Assembly: GCA_021806225.1 (NCBI GenBank)
Contig: JAJZXW010000021.1
Span: 124,001 to 188,000 of the forward strand
DNA: 64,000 nt
Source: Nitrospirota bacterium
Lineage (GTDB): Bacteria > Nitrospirota > Leptospirillia > Leptospirillales > Leptospirillaceae
Direction: 5' to 3'
Part shown: piece by piece, positions 62,655 to 64,000 of the stretch
Numbering within the stretch: the stretch's first letter is position 1
Layout: each line of letters opens with the position of its first letter
Position numbers and translations under genes: made by a program
The notes under the pieces: generated by a model
The model's database searches: none
Told to the model about the DNA's origin: nothing
Seen by the model: only the letters and a program-made list of their open reading frames with translations

Positions 62655-62730
62655 AGGCGGATAGCTCAGTCGGTAGAGCACAGCTCTTACACAGCTGTTG
62701 TCGCGGGTTCGATCCCCGCTCCGCCTACCA
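62655..62730 (+). tRNA. tRNA-Val (anticodon UAC)
   Basis: 76 bases with encoded CCA end. Acceptor 7+7 (62655-62661 with 62720-62726), D-arm GCTC/GAGC, anticodon stem CAGCT/AGCTG with loop CTTACAC (anticodon TAC), variable TTGTC, T-arm GCGGG TTCGATC CCCGC. All stems pair fully. Confidence 0.96.
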
Positions 62731-62831
62731 TATTTTAAATCATTTTTCTATTTCCTCTTTCATAACATTGATTTATTGGGATATTTTGGGGACATCGGCT
62801 CCGAAAAACATCACCTTTTCGGAGGCGCCCC

Positions 62832-63017
62832 ATGGCAACAATCACCAAGCGCGGCGATCTTCAATGGAAGGTGAAGGTCAGAAGAATGGGTTTTCCTCTT
62901 CAGTCCAGGTCCTTCGACGCGAAGGCCGAATCCGAGGCATGGGCTCGCCTGGTCGATGGGAAAAATTGGTGCCTGTCTCTATATTGCGACTTTTCCGACT
63001 ATCCCGGCAGGCAATAA
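62832..63017 (+). pseudogene. Integrase (tyrosine recombinase) N-terminal remnant
   Basis: Starts ATG with MATITKRGDLQWKVKVRRMG and FDAKAESEAWAR, the N-terminal arm-binding domain common to phage-type integrases (MATIxKRGxxQWxVxIRRKG). The resemblance stops near residue 40 and the frame ends at 61 residues; no core-binding or catalytic Arg/His/Tyr domain follows. It lies 101 bases behind tRNA-Val, the typical place for an integrase of an element inserted in a tRNA gene. Confidence 0.75.
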
Positions 63018-63068
63018 GGTATGCCATGATTCTCCTCGTCGATCACCCCTGTGAAGGAGGAAAGAACG

Positions 63069-63491
63069 ATGAGAGACACGCAGCTGTCACAGAATTTGTC
63101 TTCGACACTGGGACTCATGAAGATGAAAGGCCAAATCATCGCTCAACATGAGGAGCGTTTGCGCCAGGCTCAGCTCAAGAGCGACGTGGCAGCGCTGAGC
63201 GAGCTTATTGCAGACGAAATCCAGTTTGTGTTCTTGGACGGATCGGTCACGACGAAAGAAATGGACCTGGAAGCTCACCGCACCGGAAATATTCGAGTCC
63301 AGTCGATCGACTTTTCGGAAGGCGATATTCGTTGCCTGAGCGATTCGGTGGTGACGGCAACAGTTAAAGCGGCGATGGTCGTTGTTTTTCAGGGGGAAGA
63401 AGTTCGGGGCAACTACCGATACTGCCGTACATGGTTGGAACGGAACGGCAGATGGCAAATCGTTGCTGGTTGCGTAAGTCGGTGTCTGTGA
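63069..63491 (+). CDS. NTF2-like/DUF4440 family protein
   Basis: About 140 residues with a nuclear-transport-factor-2 fold pattern: helical start, LKSDVAALSELIADEIQFVFLDG, then strands through TWLERNGRWQIVAGCVSR, the usual DUF4440 closing motif. Function unknown; these small cone-shaped barrels bind many ligands. ATG 63069 follows GGAGG 8 bases upstream. Base composition is less GC-rich than the rest of the window, as expected for acquired DNA. Confidence 0.72.
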   Translation: MRDTQLSQNLSSTLGLMKMKGQIIAQHEERLRQAQLKSDVAALSELIADEIQFVFLDGSVTTKEMDLEAHRTGNIRVQSIDFSEGDIRCLSDSVVTATVKAAMVVVFQGEEVRGNYRYCRTWLERNGRWQIVAGCVSRCL

Positions 63492-63541
63492 ATCTAGCAG
63501 TTGATAAATTCAAGAATTCATCTACCCTTTGGGGGTCGGCA

Positions 63542-63900
63542 ATGATCGAGAAGAGTTTTGCAGAGGAATTTGCAAGAAGCTGGATTGATGCTTGGAACAG
63601 CCATGATCTGGAGCGAATTCTTTCCCACTATTCAGACCAGTTCGAAATGTTTTCCCCTAAAATCATCCAGATTGCAGGGGAGCCCTCTGGAACACTCAAG
63701 GGCAAAGATGCGGTCGGAAAATACTGGACAATGGCTCTCGGTCTTGTTCCCGACTCAGGTTCGAGCTCATCGCCTTGCTGATCGGTGTCAACAGTCTCAT
63801 TCTCTCCTACAAGGGGACTCAAGGCCGGATGGCGGCAGAGGTTTTTTACTTTGGTTCCGATCATAAGGTCAAAAGTGCCTATGCGCATTATGCCGTATAA
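63542..63900 (+). pseudogene. SnoaL-like NTF2-fold gene, frameshifted
   Basis: The frame from ATG 63542 reads SWIDAWNSHDLERILSHYSD, a typical SnoaL/DUF4440 start, and GTLKGKDAVGKYW, up to about 63755. The continuation FELIALLIGVNSLILSYKG ... EVFYFGSDHKVKSAYAHY is in another frame and ends at TAA 63898-63900. One missing base near 63755 explains both parts. Either a decayed gene or a single-base assembly error. Bases 63901-64000 hold nothing recognised. Confidence 0.7.
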
Positions 63901-64000
63901 GGAAGCCACAGGGGACCTGATTTCTGGAATTCGACGGACTGGACTTGAAAGATACCATCTTTTTCTTTTTTAATTTCTGCCGGTTACCCAAAAAGGAGAA

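Noticed and set aside
63628..63909. 93-codon minus-strand ORF across the SnoaL-like pseudogene
   Set aside because: The plus-strand halves match a known fold pattern; the antisense product matches nothing.

Overview
The window is one continuous, gene-dense, GC-rich chromosomal stretch from a Gram-negative bacterium. LPS export genes, a TolC-type channel, an outer-membrane PelB porin and lipoproteins support this. Gene content, heavy use of GTG/TTG starts and a Pel polysaccharide locus would fit an acidophilic Nitrospirota such as a Leptospirillum relative, but that is an inference from gene style and not a proven assignment.

Layout. 1-9.6 kb: the end of rpsA, then a long co-directional housekeeping run (sppA, HU/IHF, ffh, rpsP-rimM-trmD-rplS, rnhB, and an ftsX-envC-ctpA-like cell-wall cluster without ftsE). 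9.6-13.9 kb: groES-groEL under a CIRCE operator, then trxA and recN. 14-20.8 kb, minus strand: a UPF0182 membrane protein, a polyamine operon (speD, speE-like, PLP decarboxylase) with a structured leader and a candidate 43-codon leader ORF, and an unknown secreted protein. 21-32.8 kb: DUF3109-like gene, pgpA, recA, alaS, ruvX, mltG, valS, nadC, birA and coaX, often overlapping by a few bases. 32.7-35.6 kb: a small membrane ORF, a cluster of GGACAG half-sites, and an HlyD/TolC pair. 35.7-45.3 kb: mdh, lptC-lptA-lptB, rpoN, hpf, rapZ, a lipoprotein and aroC-aroK-aroB. 45.2-48.1 kb: a GAF-GAF-ANTAR regulator, two poorly characterised envelope genes and queF.

48.3-61.5 kb is the most distinctive region: a complete but rearranged Pel exopolysaccharide operon in the order pelB, pelC, pelA(hydrolase part), pelD, pelE, pelF, pelG::pelA(deacetylase part). 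The two catalytic halves of PelA are separated. The glycoside-hydrolase half is a free-standing predicted lipoprotein, and the deacetylase half is fused to the C-terminus of the membrane transporter PelG behind an extra membrane segment. PelD keeps a c-di-GMP I-site RxxD, has lost the GGDEF signature, and carries an extra C-terminal winged-helix-like domain. Together the genes would polymerise (PelF), move across the inner membrane (PelD-E-F-G), de-acetylate and trim (PelA halves) and export (PelB-C) a cationic biofilm polysaccharide under c-di-GMP control.

61.5-64 kb: an Slp-type lipoprotein, a thioesterase, tRNA-Val(UAC), and immediately behind the tRNA a truncated integrase and two small NTF2-fold genes, one frameshifted. 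This is the scar of an integrated element.
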